Below are positions 52,910-63,100 of a DNA stretch of 64,000 nt, one piece after another (the stretch's first letter is position 1; each line of letters begins with the position of its first letter). The notes beneath the pieces are model-generated. The model ran no database searches, was not told the DNA's origin, and worked only from the letters and a program-made list of their open reading frames with translations. The stretch comes from Micromonospora vinacea (lineage in GTDB: Bacteria; Actinomycetota; Actinomycetes; Mycobacteriales; Micromonosporaceae), in contig NZ_JADOTY010000001.1 of assembly GCF_015751785.1 (NCBI RefSeq), positions 3,472,001-3,536,000 of the forward strand. The letters are read 5' to 3'. Both the position numbers and the translations under genes were made by a program.

Positions 52910-55900
52910 TCAGCCGCGCAGGCGCAGGCCGCGGGGGGTGGCCCGGAAGCCGGCGGTGGTCAGCGCGTCGCGCAGCGGCGAGGAGTGCACCGCCTCGCCG
53001 TCGGCCCGCTCTACCGACATCGCACCCAACGCCCCGGAGTGGACGGCGTCGGCGAGCGCCTTGCCGGCCGCGGCGAGTGTGTCGGTGTCGTCGCTGAAGG
53101 ACAGCAGCGTCCGACCGCCGCGTTCGACGTAGAGAACGAGGTCACCGCCGACCTGCACCACCAAGGCGCCCGCCTTGCGGCCGGCCCGGTGCCCGGTCGC
53201 CGGGGTGGCGCCGTCGCCGGAGTCGACAACCCGTTCCGGCCAGGGCAGCGCCGCGCCGTACGGGTTGGCCGGGTCGGTCGCGGCGAGCACCGTGGCCGCC
53301 GCGCCCCGCCCCCGGGAACCGTCGCTCGGCTCGGCGAGCGCGCGCAGCCGGTCCACCGCACCGGGTACGGCGAACTGCGCCGCGCCGAGCCCTTCGACGA
53401 AGTAACCCCGGCGGGCCGCGCCACGCTCCTCCAGCGCCGACAGCACCGGGTAGACCGCCGAGAACCCGCCGACCACCTGCTCGGCCATCACCGCCCCCCG
53501 AGTGACCACCCCGTGCCGTTCCAGCAGCAGGTCGGCGAGCGCGGCGGCCCGCCGGGTCGGGTCGAGATCCCGCTCCGGGAGACGTGACCAGCGGCCGGCG
53601 ACGGTCGGCGGGCCACCCCGGGTCGGCAGCGCCACCCGACCGGGCCGCCGGTAACGGGTGCGGGGCGCGGACGGCCGGGAGCGGTGCGCCCCGCCGGCGC
53701 CGAGCACCGCGCGCAGCGGGGCAAGGGTGTCGTTGCTGAGGTGCCCCGCCCAGACCAGGTCCCAGATCACCCCGGTCAGTGCGGCGTCGTCGGTCGAGCC
53801 GACCCGGTCGGCCAGTGGGCGGAAGAACAGCGCCTGCCCGTCGCCGAGCGCGTCGAGCACCGCGTCGTGCAGCGGGGTACGGGTCAACGCCTCGTCGGGC
53901 GGTGGCAGCAGCAGTGGCGCGGCGTCCGCGTACGCCAGGGTGACCCAGCCGTCGCCCCCGGAGATCGCGCCCGACCCGGCCCAGAGCACCTCCCCACTCG
54001 CGCACAGCTCGTCGAGCTGGGCGGGGGAGTAGTCCGCGACCCGGGCGGGCAGCACCAACCGCTCCAGGGCGGACGCCGGCACCGCCGCACCCTGCAACTG
54101 CTCCACAGTGGCGGCGAGCGCCTCCACACCTCGGGCGGACGAGCCGACCTGCTGCCAGCGGGGCAGGAACGTCGCCAGCGCCCGGGGCGGCACCGGCTCG
54201 ATCTCCCGGCGCAGCGCGGCGAGGGAGCGGCGGCGCAGCATCCGCAGCACCTCGGCGTCGCACCACTGGGCACCGGCCGAGTCCGGGGTGAACTCCCCGG
54301 AGACCACCCGCCCGGTGGCGCCGAGCCGGCGTAGCGCCTGCTCGACGACGAACACGCCGAGCCCGAATCGGGCCGCGCAGCTGGCAGCCGCGAACGGCCC
54401 GTGGGTGCGGGCGTAGCGGGCCACCAGATCACCGAGCGGGTCGGCCACCGGGGCGAGGTACGCCTCGGCCACACCCATCGGCAGCGCCACGCCGAGGGCG
54501 TCGCGCAGGCGGGCGGCGTCCTCGACGCCCACCCAGCGCTGCTCGCCCGCGATCCGGACCCGCAGCACCCGGCGGGTCGCCTCCAGCTCGCCGAGCCACG
54601 TCTCCGGCACCCCGCGCTCGGTCAACTCGGCGTCGCTCAGGTCACCGAGCACACGCAGCAGCTCGACGACGTCCTCGGCGTCGCGGGGGCGGCGCTGCTC
54701 GGTCAGCCACCGCAGCTGCCGGTCGGTCTCGCTGAGCACCGCCGGGTCGAGCAACTCCCGCAGGTCGACGCGGCCGAGCAGCTCGCCGAGGAGCGTGGAG
54801 TCGAGGGCGAGCGCGGCGGCGCGGCGCTCGGCGAGCGGGGCGTCGCCCTCGTAGAGGAACGCGCCGACGTAGCCGAAGAGCAGCGACCGCGCGAACGGGG
54901 ACGGGGCGCTGGTCTCCACCTCGACCAGCCGCACCTTGCGGGTGGCCAGGTCGCGCATCAGCCCGGCCAGCGCCGGCTGGTCGAAGACGTCCTGAAGGCA
55001 CTCCCGTGCGGCCTCCAGGGTGACCGGGAAGTCCGCGTACTCGCGGGCGACGTCGAGCAGCTGCGCGGCGCGTTGCCGTTGCTGCCAGAGCGGTTGACGG
55101 CGGCGCGGGTCGCGGCGCGGCAGCAGCAGTGACCGGGCGGCGCACTCCCGGAAACGGGCGGCGAAGAGGGCGGAGGTGCCGACCGACTCCTCCACGAGCT
55201 GGGTTATCTCGTCGGGCTCAAAGACCACCACGTCGGCGCCGGGGGGCTCGTCGGCGGTGTCCGGTAGTCGCACCACGATGCCGTCGTCGGAGGGCATCAC
55301 CTGGGCGTCCACCCCGTACCGCTCGGCCAGCCGGCGGCCCACCGCGAGGGCCCACGGCCCGTTGACCCGGGCGCCGAGCACGCTGTGCACGGCCAGCCGC
55401 CAGTCACCCAGCTCGTCGCGGAACCGTTCGACCACCACCGTGCGGTCGTCGGGCAACGAGCGGGTGGCCTCCCGCTGCTCGCGCAGGTAGGCCATCAGGT
55501 TGCCGGCGGCCCAGTCGTCCAGCCCGCCGTCGCGCAGCGCGGCCAGTGCCGCCTCGTCGGTCTGTCGCAGCAGGGTGCGCACCCGGGCGCCGATGGCCCG
55601 GCCCAGCTCCACCGGACGACCCAACTGGTCGCCCTTCCAGAACGGCATGCGCGCGGCCTGCCCCGGAGCGGGCGAGACCAGCACCCGGTCCGGAGTGATC
55701 TCCTCGATCCGCCAGGAGGACGAGCCGAGCAGGAAGACGTCGCCGACCCGGGACTCGTAGACCATCTCCTCGTCCAGCTCGCCGACCCGGGCGGCCCGCT
55801 CGGCGCCGGCCAGGAAGACCCCGAACAGGCCCCGGTCGGGGATGGTGCCGCCGCTGGTCACCGCGAGTCGCTGCGCGCCGGGCCGGCCGGTGAGCACGTC

Positions 55901-57613
55901 GGTGGCCCGGTCCCAGACCAGGCGGGGGCGCAGCTCGGCGAAGGCGGTGGACGGGTAGCGGCCGGAGAGCATGTCCAGCACGGCGTGCAGCGCCGAGTCG
56001 GGCAGCTCGGCGAAGGGCGCGGCCCGGCGGACCAGCACGGCCAGGTCGCCGAGCGCCCACGGCTCCAGCGCCACCATCGCGACGATCTGCTGGGCCAGCA
56101 CGTCCAGTGGGTTGCGCGGGTAGTGCAGCTCCTCGATCGCGCCGTCGGTCATCCGTTCCGCGACCACCGCACAGGAGAGCAGATCGCCGCGGTGCTTGGG
56201 AAAGACCACCCCACGGGAGACGGCGCCCACCTGGTGCCCGGCCCGGCCGACCCGTTGCAGCCCGGCGGCCACGCTCGGTGGGGCCTCGATCTGCACCACC
56301 AGATCGACGGCGCCCATGTCGATGCCCAGCTCCAGGCTGGAGGTGGCCACCACCGCCGGGAGCTGACCGGACTTGAGTGCCTCCTCGATGTGCTTGCGCT
56401 CCTCCCGGGAGACGCTGCCGTGGTGGGCGCGGGCGATCACGGGCGCCGCGCCGGTGGCCGCGCCGGACTGGGCCATCACCTCGGCCGGCGGCCGGTTGCG
56501 CACCGGACCGGCGGGGCCACCCCAACGTTGCGCGCCGGACGCCGGGTCACCGTCGCCTGCCGGGTCGTCGCCCGCCGGCAACCCCTCCGGTACGCCGATC
56601 GCCTCCTCGTCCGACGCGGAGGCGGCCACCGCCTCGGCGGCCAGCTCGTTGAGCCGGGCGCAGAGGCGCTCGGCACTGCGCCGGGAGTTGGTGAAGACGA
56701 TCGTCGAGCGGTGCTGCCCGATGAGGGTGAAGACCCGCTCCTCCACGGCCGGCCAGATCGACGCCCGCCGGGGGCCGGGGCCGCCGAGGTCGTCCTCCGG
56801 TGGCTGCTCCTGCTCGTCCAGGCGGGTCATGTCCTCCACCGGGACCTGCACGCTGACTTCGATGGTCTTCGGAGTGGCCGGCTGGACCACGTCGACCGGG
56901 CGGGCGCCGCCGAGGAACTGCGCGCAGGCGTCGATCGGTCGGACGGTGGCCGAGAGGCCGATGCGCTGGGCCGGGGCGGGAAGCAGCTCGTCGAGGCGTT
57001 CGAGGGAGAGGGCGAGGTGGGCGCCGCGTTTGCTGCCGGCCACCGCGTGCACCTCGTCGACGATCACCGTCTGGATGCCACGCAGCGAGTCGCGCGCCGC
57101 GGACGTGAGCAGCAGGAACAGTGACTCGGGCGTGGTGATGAGGATGTCCGGTGGGGTGCGGGCGAAGGCTCGTCGCTCGTCGGCGGGGGTGTCGCCGGTG
57201 CGCATCCCGACGGTGATGTCCGGCGGCGCGACGCCCAGCCGGGTGGCCGCCTGCCTGATGCCGGCCAGCGGAGCGCGCAGGTTGCGTTCCACGTCGACGG
57301 CGAGGGCCTTGAGGGGGCTGACGTAGAGCACCCGGCACCGCTGGCGGGCCTCGGCCGGCGCCGGCTCGCGGGCGAGTCGGTCCAGTGACCAGAGGAAGGC
57401 CGCGAGCGTCTTGCCCGAGCCGGTGGGCGCCACCACGAGGGCGTTGCGACCGGCGGCGACGGACCGCCAGGCGCCGGTCTGCGCGGCGGTCGGGGCGGCG
57501 AAGGCGTTGTCGAACCAGGCGCGGGTGGCCGGGCCGAACCCGGCGAGCACCGCGCCGGCGTCTGCGTCTGCCCCGGTCACCGGTCCATCGTGCCCCGCCG
57601 GTCCGACATCCAC
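52910..57613 (-). CDS. lhr: ATP-dependent 3'-5' helicase Lhr
   Basis: A large DNA repair helicase of about 1567 residues. The core has Walker A APTGSGKT, DEVH box VDEVHAVAG, motif III LSATV, motif V SSLELGIDMG and motif VI QRVGRAGHQVG, followed by a winged helix, and then the long Lhr C-terminal region. A nonconserved insertion of about 65 residues (Ala/Gly/Asp-rich) lies between the two RecA domains. GTG 57613 has GAGG 6 nt before; GTG 57580 is another option. The full-length, unbroken frame supports function. It is in the repair neighbourhood of nei2. Confidence 0.93.
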   Translation of the reverse strand: MDVGPAGHDGPVTGADADAGAVLAGFGPATRAWFDNAFAAPTAAQTGAWRSVAAGRNALVVAPTGSGKTLAAFLWSLDRLAREPAPAEARQRCRVLYVSPLKALAVDVERNLRAPLAGIRQAATRLGVAPPDITVGMRTGDTPADERRAFARTPPDILITTPESLFLLLTSAARDSLRGIQTVIVDEVHAVAGSKRGAHLALSLERLDELLPAPAQRIGLSATVRPIDACAQFLGGARPVDVVQPATPKTIEVSVQVPVEDMTRLDEQEQPPEDDLGGPGPRRASIWPAVEERVFTLIGQHRSTIVFTNSRRSAERLCARLNELAAEAVAASASDEEAIGVPEGLPAGDDPAGDGDPASGAQRWGGPAGPVRNRPPAEVMAQSGAATGAAPVIARAHHGSVSREERKHIEEALKSGQLPAVVATSSLELGIDMGAVDLVVQIEAPPSVAAGLQRVGRAGHQVGAVSRGVVFPKHRGDLLSCAVVAERMTDGAIEELHYPRNPLDVLAQQIVAMVALEPWALGDLAVLVRRAAPFAELPDSALHAVLDMLSGRYPSTAFAELRPRLVWDRATDVLTGRPGAQRLAVTSGGTIPDRGLFGVFLAGAERAARVGELDEEMVYESRVGDVFLLGSSSWRIEEITPDRVLVSPAPGQAARMPFWKGDQLGRPVELGRAIGARVRTLLRQTDEAALAALRDGGLDDWAAGNLMAYLREQREATRSLPDDRTVVVERFRDELGDWRLAVHSVLGARVNGPWALAVGRRLAERYGVDAQVMPSDDGIVVRLPDTADEPPGADVVVFEPDEITQLVEESVGTSALFAARFRECAARSLLLPRRDPRRRQPLWQQRQRAAQLLDVAREYADFPVTLEAARECLQDVFDQPALAGLMRDLATRKVRLVEVETSAPSPFARSLLFGYVGAFLYEGDAPLAERRAAALALDSTLLGELLGRVDLRELLDPAVLSETDRQLRWLTEQRRPRDAEDVVELLRVLGDLSDAELTERGVPETWLGELEATRRVLRVRIAGEQRWVGVEDAARLRDALGVALPMGVAEAYLAPVADPLGDLVARYARTHGPFAAASCAARFGLGVFVVEQALRRLGATGRVVSGEFTPDSAGAQWCDAEVLRMLRRRSLAALRREIEPVPPRALATFLPRWQQVGSSARGVEALAATVEQLQGAAVPASALERLVLPARVADYSPAQLDELCASGEVLWAGSGAISGGDGWVTLAYADAAPLLLPPPDEALTRTPLHDAVLDALGDGQALFFRPLADRVGSTDDAALTGVIWDLVWAGHLSNDTLAPLRAVLGAGGAHRSRPSAPRTRYRRPGRVALPTRGGPPTVAGRWSRLPERDLDPTRRAAALADLLLERHGVVTRGAVMAEQVVGGFSAVYPVLSALEERGAARRGYFVEGLGAAQFAVPGAVDRLRALAEPSDGSRGRGAAATVLAATDPANPYGAALPWPERVVDSGDGATPATGHRAGRKAGALVVQVGGDLVLYVERGGRTLLSFSDDTDTLAAAGKALADAVHSGALGAMSVERADGEAVHSSPLRDALTTAGFRATPRGLRLRG

Positions 57614-57643
57614 GAACGACCTCACGACGGAATGAACCAGCAA

Positions 57644-57755
57644 AAGGCAAAAAGCGTGGAACGTGCGCTTAATACGTTAAGTCTCACTTAACTGCTTGCT
57701 TCTAAGGAGCAACATAAAGTAACTTCACCCGCAACGCGAACCGGGGTGAGGGGAT
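57644..57755. promoter_or_regulatory. AT-rich divergent promoter region with TTAA palindrome
   Basis: Between lhr and the next gene the composition shifts to AT-rich. A 6-bp palindrome GTTAAG/CTTAAC with a 5-nt spacer (57676-57692) and a neighbouring CTTAA (57668-57672) give three evenly spaced TTAA cores. This looks like a regulator binding region serving one or both genes; the regulator is unknown. Confidence 0.45.
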
Positions 57756-57758
57756 GTG

Positions 57759-58145
57759 ATGGCCGGCGAGCAGCGCACCGTCGAACCGGGCACCGACGTG
57801 CTGATTCGCAAGGTCGACAGCCACCTCGCCGCGCTCCGCTCCGGCCTGCACGGCCCCGAACTCGAGCTCGCCGAACGCCTCGCCCGCTGCCTGCGCGAGT
57901 TGGTCCTCTGCACCGCCCAGGCCAGCGCCGCCGACCGGGGTCAGGTACGTGTCGCCGTCCACTACTTCGTGCTGCGTCGCGAGAGCCGCGGCCGCCTGCT
58001 GTCGGTGCGGTCGCTGACCGCCGCCGAGCGGGTGGTCGACCGGGTCGCCCGCCAACTCGGCCGCTCCGACCTGCTGGCCGAGCTGCGCCACGACCGCCCC
58101 ACACCCGACGACGCGCAACCCCTCAACAACGCCCTGCTGCGCTGA
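57759..58145 (+). CDS. Hypothetical helical protein (128 aa)
   Basis: Not recognised. A 128-residue mostly helical, charged protein with the stretch VDSHLAALRSGLHGPELELA, one cysteine pair-like spacing (RCLRELVLC), and a basic region RESRGRLLSVRSL. ATG 57759 has GAGGGG about 5 nt before; GTG 57756 also fits. It is divergent from lhr and upstream of mrpA by 140 nt; a DNA- or RNA-binding role is possible but unsupported. Confidence 0.7.
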   Translation: MAGEQRTVEPGTDVLIRKVDSHLAALRSGLHGPELELAERLARCLRELVLCTAQASAADRGQVRVAVHYFVLRRESRGRLLSVRSLTAAERVVDRVARQLGRSDLLAELRHDRPTPDDAQPLNNALLR

Positions 58146-58284
58146 CCACCTTCCGCCACAGGCACCGCACGGCGGCTACCGGGCGAATTCCGGCAAAACC
58201 GCCCGGCGCGGAACGAACTGGCGTCTGATCGCTGCTAGGCGCCACCGCTGCCACGGGCGTCGGCCATGTCGATCGGGAGCGCAG

Positions 58285-61119
58285 GTGCTGGTACTGCTCA
58301 TCCTCCACCTCGTGGCGGCTCTCGCCGCGCCCCTGCTCGTCCGCTGGTGGGGTCCGCGCGCGTGCTACCCGCTGGCGCTCGCGCCGGCCGCCGCGTTCTG
58401 CTGGGCGGTGGCCCGTACCCCGGCCGTCGCGCACGGCGGTGCGGTGGTCGAGACGTACCCGTGGATCCGGCAGTTGGGCCTCGACATCGCGTTCCGGCTC
58501 ACCACGCTCTCCTGGCTGATGACGCTGCTGATCGGCGGCGTCGGCGCGCTCGTGCTGGTCTACAGCGCCCGCTACTTCAGCGCCGGCTCCACCGGGCTGG
58601 CGCGGTTCGCCGCGGTCCTGGTCGCGTTCGCGGGCGCGATGCTCGTCCTGGTCTTCGCCGACGACCTGCTGCTGCTCTACGTCGGCTGGGAGCTGACCAC
58701 GATCTTCTCGTACCTGCTGATCGGCCACAGCACCGAACGGCGGTCCAGTCGCTGGGCGGCGGCGCAGGCGTTGACAGTCACCACGCTGGGCGGCCTCGCC
58801 ATGCTGGTCGGCTTCATCATGCTGGGCGAGCACGCCGGCACCTACCGCTGGTCGGAGATCAGCGCACAGTCGCTGCCCGGCGGCGGGTACCTGGTGGGCG
58901 CCGTGCTGCTGATCCTGGCCGGCGCGCTGTCCAAGTCGGCGGTGCTGCCGTTCAGTTCGTGGCTGCCGGTCGCGATGGCGGCTCCCACGCCGGTCAGCGC
59001 CTACCTGCACGCCGCCGCCATGGTCAAGGCCGGCGTCTACCTGGTCGGGCTGCTCGCGCCGGTGCTCGCCACTGTCGGCCCGTGGCGGCCGGTGGTGCAG
59101 GTCGCCGGTGTGGCGACGATGCTGCTCGGCGGTTGGGCCGCGCTGCGCCAGACCGACCTCAAGCTGCTGCTGGCGTACGGGACGGTCAGTCAGCTCGGCC
59201 TGCTGGTCGCGGTGACCGGGTCGGGCACCCCGGACGCCGCGCTGGCCGGTACCGCGATGCTGCTGGCGCACGCCCTGTTCAAGGCGGCGCTGTTCCTGGT
59301 CGTCGGCATCATCGATCACAGTGCCGGCACCCGTGACCTGCGCGAGCTGTCCGGGCTGCGGCACTGGTCCCGGCCGCTGTTCGTGGTCGCCGTACTGGCC
59401 GCGGCGTCGATGGCCGGGGTGCCGCCGCTGGTCGGCTTCGTGGCCAAGGAGGCGGTGTTCGGGGCGTTCACCGACCAACCGGTGCTCCTCGCCGGCCTCG
59501 TCGCCGGGACGGTGCTCACCGTGGCGTACAGCGCCCGCTTCCTCTGGGGCGCGTTCGCTGACCGGCCGGGCGTGGCACCGGTCCCGCCGGGGTCGATCGC
59601 CGCGTCGCTGCTGGTGCCGCCCGCGGTCCTCGCCGGTGCCGGTCTGCTCGCCGGCCCGGCCGCGAGCGTGCTGGACCACCTGCTGCGCCCGTACGCCGAT
59701 CTGCTCGGCGGGGTCGACGCGCACCTGGCGCTCTGGGCCGGACCGACCCCGGCGCTCGGCCTGTCCGTGCTGGCGCTCGTCGGCGGTGGCCTGCTCTTCG
59801 CCGTGCGCGGGCCGCTCGCCCCGGTGCTGACCCGGCTCCGGTCACCCGTGGGGGGCAACCAGGGCTACGAGTGGGTCATCGGCCGGTTCGACCGGCTCGC
59901 CATCGACGTCACCGGCGCGACCCAGCGCGGTTCCCTGCCGCAGTACCTGGGCATCATCCTGGTCACCCTGGTGCTGGTGCCCGGCACGGCGATGCTCTCC
60001 GCCAGCCCCTGGAGGGCGCGGATTCCGCTCTGGGACAGCCCGCTGCAACCGGTGGTCGTGCTGGTGATCACGGTGGCGGCGGTGCTGGCGGTGGGTGCCC
60101 GTCGCCGGCTGACCGCGATGCTGCTGGTGGGCATGACCGGCTACGGCACGGCGATGCTGTTCGTGCTGCACGGAGCGCCCGACCTGGCGCTCACCCAGTT
60201 CCTGGTGGAGACCTCGACGATCGCCGTCTTCGTGCTGGTGCTGCGTCGCCTGCCGGAGCGGTTCTCGGCCCGCCCGCTGCGCCGTACCCGGTGGGTCCGT
60301 CGGGCGATCGGGGTGGGCGCGGGGGTGGTGGCCGCCGGGCTGGCCCTCACCGCCGTCGGCGCCCGCCGGGCGCCGGACATCTCCGCAGCCTTCCCGGATC
60401 TGGCGGTGGCGCAAGGGTACGGCCGCAACGTGGTCAACGTGACCCTTGTCGACATCCGGGCCTGGGACACGATGGGCGAGCTGGCGGTGCTGGTGGTGGC
60501 CGCGACCGGGGTGGCCAGCCTGATCTTCGAGCGTTCCCGCACCGGGCCGCGACCGCGTCGGCCCGAGTCGGACCAACGGGTGGGTGCACGCGGCCGGCCG
60601 GTGTGGCTGCGCGGTGGCCCGACCCTCTACGAGGAGCGCCGTTCGATCGTGTTGGAGGTGGTCATCCGACTGATCTTCCACACCGTGGTGCTGTTCTCCC
60701 TGTTCCTGCTCTTCTCCGGGCACAACGCGCCGGGCGGCGGGTTCGCCGGTGGGCTGGTGGCCGGTCTCGCCCTGGTGGTCCGCTATCTGGCCGGCGGGCG
60801 GTACGAGCTGACCGAGGCGGCCCCGATCGGCGCCGGCGCGATTCTCGGCGCCGGGCTGGCCCTGTCGGTGGGCACCGGCGTGGTGGCGCTGCTGATCGGC
60901 GGGTCGGTCCTCGAGAGCGCGAAGGTCGACCAGGCCCTGCCACTGATCGGCGACGCCCACCTGGTCACGTCGCTCTTCTTCGACATCGGCGTGTACCTGG
61001 TCGTGATCGGGTTGGTGCTGGACATCCTGCGCAGCCTCGGTGCCGAGGTGGACCGGCACATCGAGGCCACCGCACCGGCCACCGGCGGGTTGGCCGTCGA
61101 CAAGGGGGACCGGGCATGA
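58285..61119 (+). CDS. mrpA: Na+/H+ antiporter subunit A (fused MrpA-MrpB)
   Basis: The large NuoL-like subunit of the multisubunit cation/proton antiporter, 944 residues. The N-terminal two thirds has about 14-16 membrane helices with the proton-channel motif (VGWELTTIFSYLLIGH; SKSAVLPFSSWLPVAM), and the C-terminus holds an MrpB/MnhB domain (SLFLLFSGHNAPGGGFAGGL). GTG 58285 has GGGAGC before it. It overlaps mrpC by 4 bases, starting a tightly coupled operon. Function: Na+ or K+ efflux and pH homeostasis. Confidence 0.95.
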   Translation: MLVLLILHLVAALAAPLLVRWWGPRACYPLALAPAAAFCWAVARTPAVAHGGAVVETYPWIRQLGLDIAFRLTTLSWLMTLLIGGVGALVLVYSARYFSAGSTGLARFAAVLVAFAGAMLVLVFADDLLLLYVGWELTTIFSYLLIGHSTERRSSRWAAAQALTVTTLGGLAMLVGFIMLGEHAGTYRWSEISAQSLPGGGYLVGAVLLILAGALSKSAVLPFSSWLPVAMAAPTPVSAYLHAAAMVKAGVYLVGLLAPVLATVGPWRPVVQVAGVATMLLGGWAALRQTDLKLLLAYGTVSQLGLLVAVTGSGTPDAALAGTAMLLAHALFKAALFLVVGIIDHSAGTRDLRELSGLRHWSRPLFVVAVLAAASMAGVPPLVGFVAKEAVFGAFTDQPVLLAGLVAGTVLTVAYSARFLWGAFADRPGVAPVPPGSIAASLLVPPAVLAGAGLLAGPAASVLDHLLRPYADLLGGVDAHLALWAGPTPALGLSVLALVGGGLLFAVRGPLAPVLTRLRSPVGGNQGYEWVIGRFDRLAIDVTGATQRGSLPQYLGIILVTLVLVPGTAMLSASPWRARIPLWDSPLQPVVVLVITVAAVLAVGARRRLTAMLLVGMTGYGTAMLFVLHGAPDLALTQFLVETSTIAVFVLVLRRLPERFSARPLRRTRWVRRAIGVGAGVVAAGLALTAVGARRAPDISAAFPDLAVAQGYGRNVVNVTLVDIRAWDTMGELAVLVVAATGVASLIFERSRTGPRPRRPESDQRVGARGRPVWLRGGPTLYEERRSIVLEVVIRLIFHTVVLFSLFLLFSGHNAPGGGFAGGLVAGLALVVRYLAGGRYELTEAAPIGAGAILGAGLALSVGTGVVALLIGGSVLESAKVDQALPLIGDAHLVTSLFFDIGVYLVVIGLVLDILRSLGAEVDRHIEATAPATGGLAVDKGDRA

Positions 61120-61595
61120 CGCGGAGCGGTGCGGGGCCGACGTTGGTGCTGGTGCTGGCCGTCGCGGTGCTGGTCGGGTGCGGGGTGATCCTGCTGTTGG
61201 AGCGCAGCCTGACCCGGATCCTGCTCGGGGTGGTCATGCTCGGCAACGGGGTGAACCTGTTGATCCTGTTGGGCGGGCGTGCGGGTGGGGCGCCGGTCGT
61301 CGGCACCGGGCCGGTGGAACGGATGAGTGACCCGCTGCCGCAGGCGATGGTGTTGACCTCGATCGTGATCACCTTCGGGTTCACCGCGTTCCTGCTCGCG
61401 GTGGCGTACCGCAGCTGGTATCTCTCCGGCGACGACGAGGTCCCCGACGACCTGGAGGACCGGCAGATCATCGGCCGGGCCGAGCGTAACGAGGTGGGCG
61501 CCGTCGATCGCGGTGGCGAGGGCCCGAACGGTGACCCGGAACAGGTCGATCCCGAGCCGGCCCGCCGACGGCTACGTCGCGGGGGTGACTCGTGA
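61116..61595 (+). CDS. mrpC: Na+/H+ antiporter subunit C
   Basis: The NuoK-like subunit, 159 residues with three membrane helices (ILLGVVMLGNGVNLLILLGG; PLPQAMVLTSIVITFGFTAF). The last 50 residues form a charged cytoplasmic tail (ERNEVGAVDRGGEGPNGDPE), longer than in Bacillus MrpC. ATG overlaps the mrpA stop (ATGA). The subunit works only in the complex. Confidence 0.94.
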   Translation: MTRSGAGPTLVLVLAVAVLVGCGVILLLERSLTRILLGVVMLGNGVNLLILLGGRAGGAPVVGTGPVERMSDPLPQAMVLTSIVITFGFTAFLLAVAYRSWYLSGDDEVPDDLEDRQIIGRAERNEVGAVDRGGEGPNGDPEQVDPEPARRRLRRGGDS

Positions 61596-63100
61596 TGAGC
61601 ACGTTGGTGCCGCTGCCGGTGGTGGTGCCGTTGCTCGGCGCGGCCCTGACCCTGCTGCTGGCCGGGAAGCCCCGACTCCAGCGGGCGATCAGTGTGCTGT
61701 GCCTGAGCGGCACGCTCACCGTGGCGGTGCTGCTGCTGGTGCAGGCGTACCGGCACGGGCCTGTGGTGGTGGCGGTCGGAGGCTGGCCGGCGCCGGTCGG
61801 CATCGTCCTGGTGGCCGACCAGTTGGCCGCGCTGATGCTGGTGGTTTCCTCGGCGGTGACCCTCTGCGTGCTGCTGTACTCGATCGGGCAGGGGCGCAGC
61901 GACACGAGCGAGAGCTCGCCGGTGTCGATCTTCCACCCGACGTACCTGGTGCTCACCGCGGGCGTCACCAACGCGTTCCTGGCCGGTGACCTGTTCAACC
62001 TCTTCGTCGGGTTCGAGATCCTGCTGGCCGCCAGCTTCGTGCTGATCACCCTGGGAGGTACCGAGACCCGGATCCGGACCGGGTCGACGTACGTGGTGGT
62101 CAGCATCCTCTCCTCGATGATCTTCCTGACCTCGGTGGGTCTGGTGTACGCGGCCACCGGCACGCTCAACCTCGCCCAGCTCGCCCAGCGCCTCGACGAC
62201 CTGCCCGACGGCGTCCGACTGGCCCTGGAGCTGATGTTGCTGCTGGCCTTCGCGATCAAGGCGGCGGTCTTCCCCCTGTCGGCCTGGCTGCCGGACAGCT
62301 ATCCCACCGCGCCGGCCCCGGTCACTGCCGTCTTCGCGGGTCTGCTCACCAAGGTGGGCGTCTACGCGATCATCCGCACCGAGACGTTGCTGTTTCCCGG
62401 TGGGCGTGCCCACGTGCTGCTCATGGTCGTCGCCGGGTTGACCATGGTGATCGGCATCCTCGGTGCGGTGGCCCAGTCCGACCTGAAGCGACTCTTCTCG
62501 TTCACCCTGGTCAGTCACATCGGCTACATGATCTTCGGGGTGGCGTTGAGCACCGCCGCCGGCCTCTCCGGCGCGATCTTCTACGTGGTGCACCACATCA
62601 CCATCCAGACCACGCTGTTCCTCGTCGCCGGCCTGGTCGAGGAGCGCGCCGGGAGCACCGACCTGCGTCGTATCGGCGGGCTGGCCCGGGTGGCGCCGCT
62701 GCTGGGTGTGCTCTTCTTCGTCCCGGCCATGAACCTCGCCGGAGTGCCACCGTTCTCCGGTTTCCTCGGCAAGCTCGGCCTGCTCCAGGCCGGGGTGGCG
62801 GCCGGTGGGCCGCTGCCCGGGGTGCTGGTCGCGGCCGGCACGCTGACCAGCCTGCTGACCCTGTACGTGGCGTCGCGGGTCTGGAACATCGCCTTCTGGC
62901 GCGCGCCCCGGCTGGCCACCAGCGAGCCGGTCGTCCAGTTGCCGAGGCTGATGGTGGGCGCCACAGTGGCCCTGGTCGCCCTCGGGCTGGCGCTGACAGT
63001 GCTGGCCGGTCCGCTCTTCGACGTCACCGCTGACGCGGCCGCGGACCTGCGGCTGCGCACCCCGTACGTGCGTGCCGTGCTGCCGGGCGGTGTGCCGTGA
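61595..63100 (+). CDS. mrpD: Na+/H+ antiporter subunit D
   Basis: A NuoN/M-like proton-translocating subunit of 501 residues with about 14 helices. Signatures include FNLFVGFEILLAASFVLI, AFAIKAAVFPLSAWLPDSYP and the lysine in SDLKRLFSFTLVSHIGY. ATG 61595 overlaps the mrpC stop by one base; GTG 61592 is an alternative. It overlaps mrpE by 4 bases. Confidence 0.95.
   Translation: MSTLVPLPVVVPLLGAALTLLLAGKPRLQRAISVLCLSGTLTVAVLLLVQAYRHGPVVVAVGGWPAPVGIVLVADQLAALMLVVSSAVTLCVLLYSIGQGRSDTSESSPVSIFHPTYLVLTAGVTNAFLAGDLFNLFVGFEILLAASFVLITLGGTETRIRTGSTYVVVSILSSMIFLTSVGLVYAATGTLNLAQLAQRLDDLPDGVRLALELMLLLAFAIKAAVFPLSAWLPDSYPTAPAPVTAVFAGLLTKVGVYAIIRTETLLFPGGRAHVLLMVVAGLTMVIGILGAVAQSDLKRLFSFTLVSHIGYMIFGVALSTAAGLSGAIFYVVHHITIQTTLFLVAGLVEERAGSTDLRRIGGLARVAPLLGVLFFVPAMNLAGVPPFSGFLGKLGLLQAGVAAGGPLPGVLVAAGTLTSLLTLYVASRVWNIAFWRAPRLATSEPVVQLPRLMVGATVALVALGLALTVLAGPLFDVTADAAADLRLRTPYVRAVLPGGVP

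Noticed and set aside
55385..57124. 579-codon plus-strand open frame opposite lhr
   Set aside because: Lhr motifs on the minus strand are complete, and the plus-strand product is Gly/Arg/His-rich noise.
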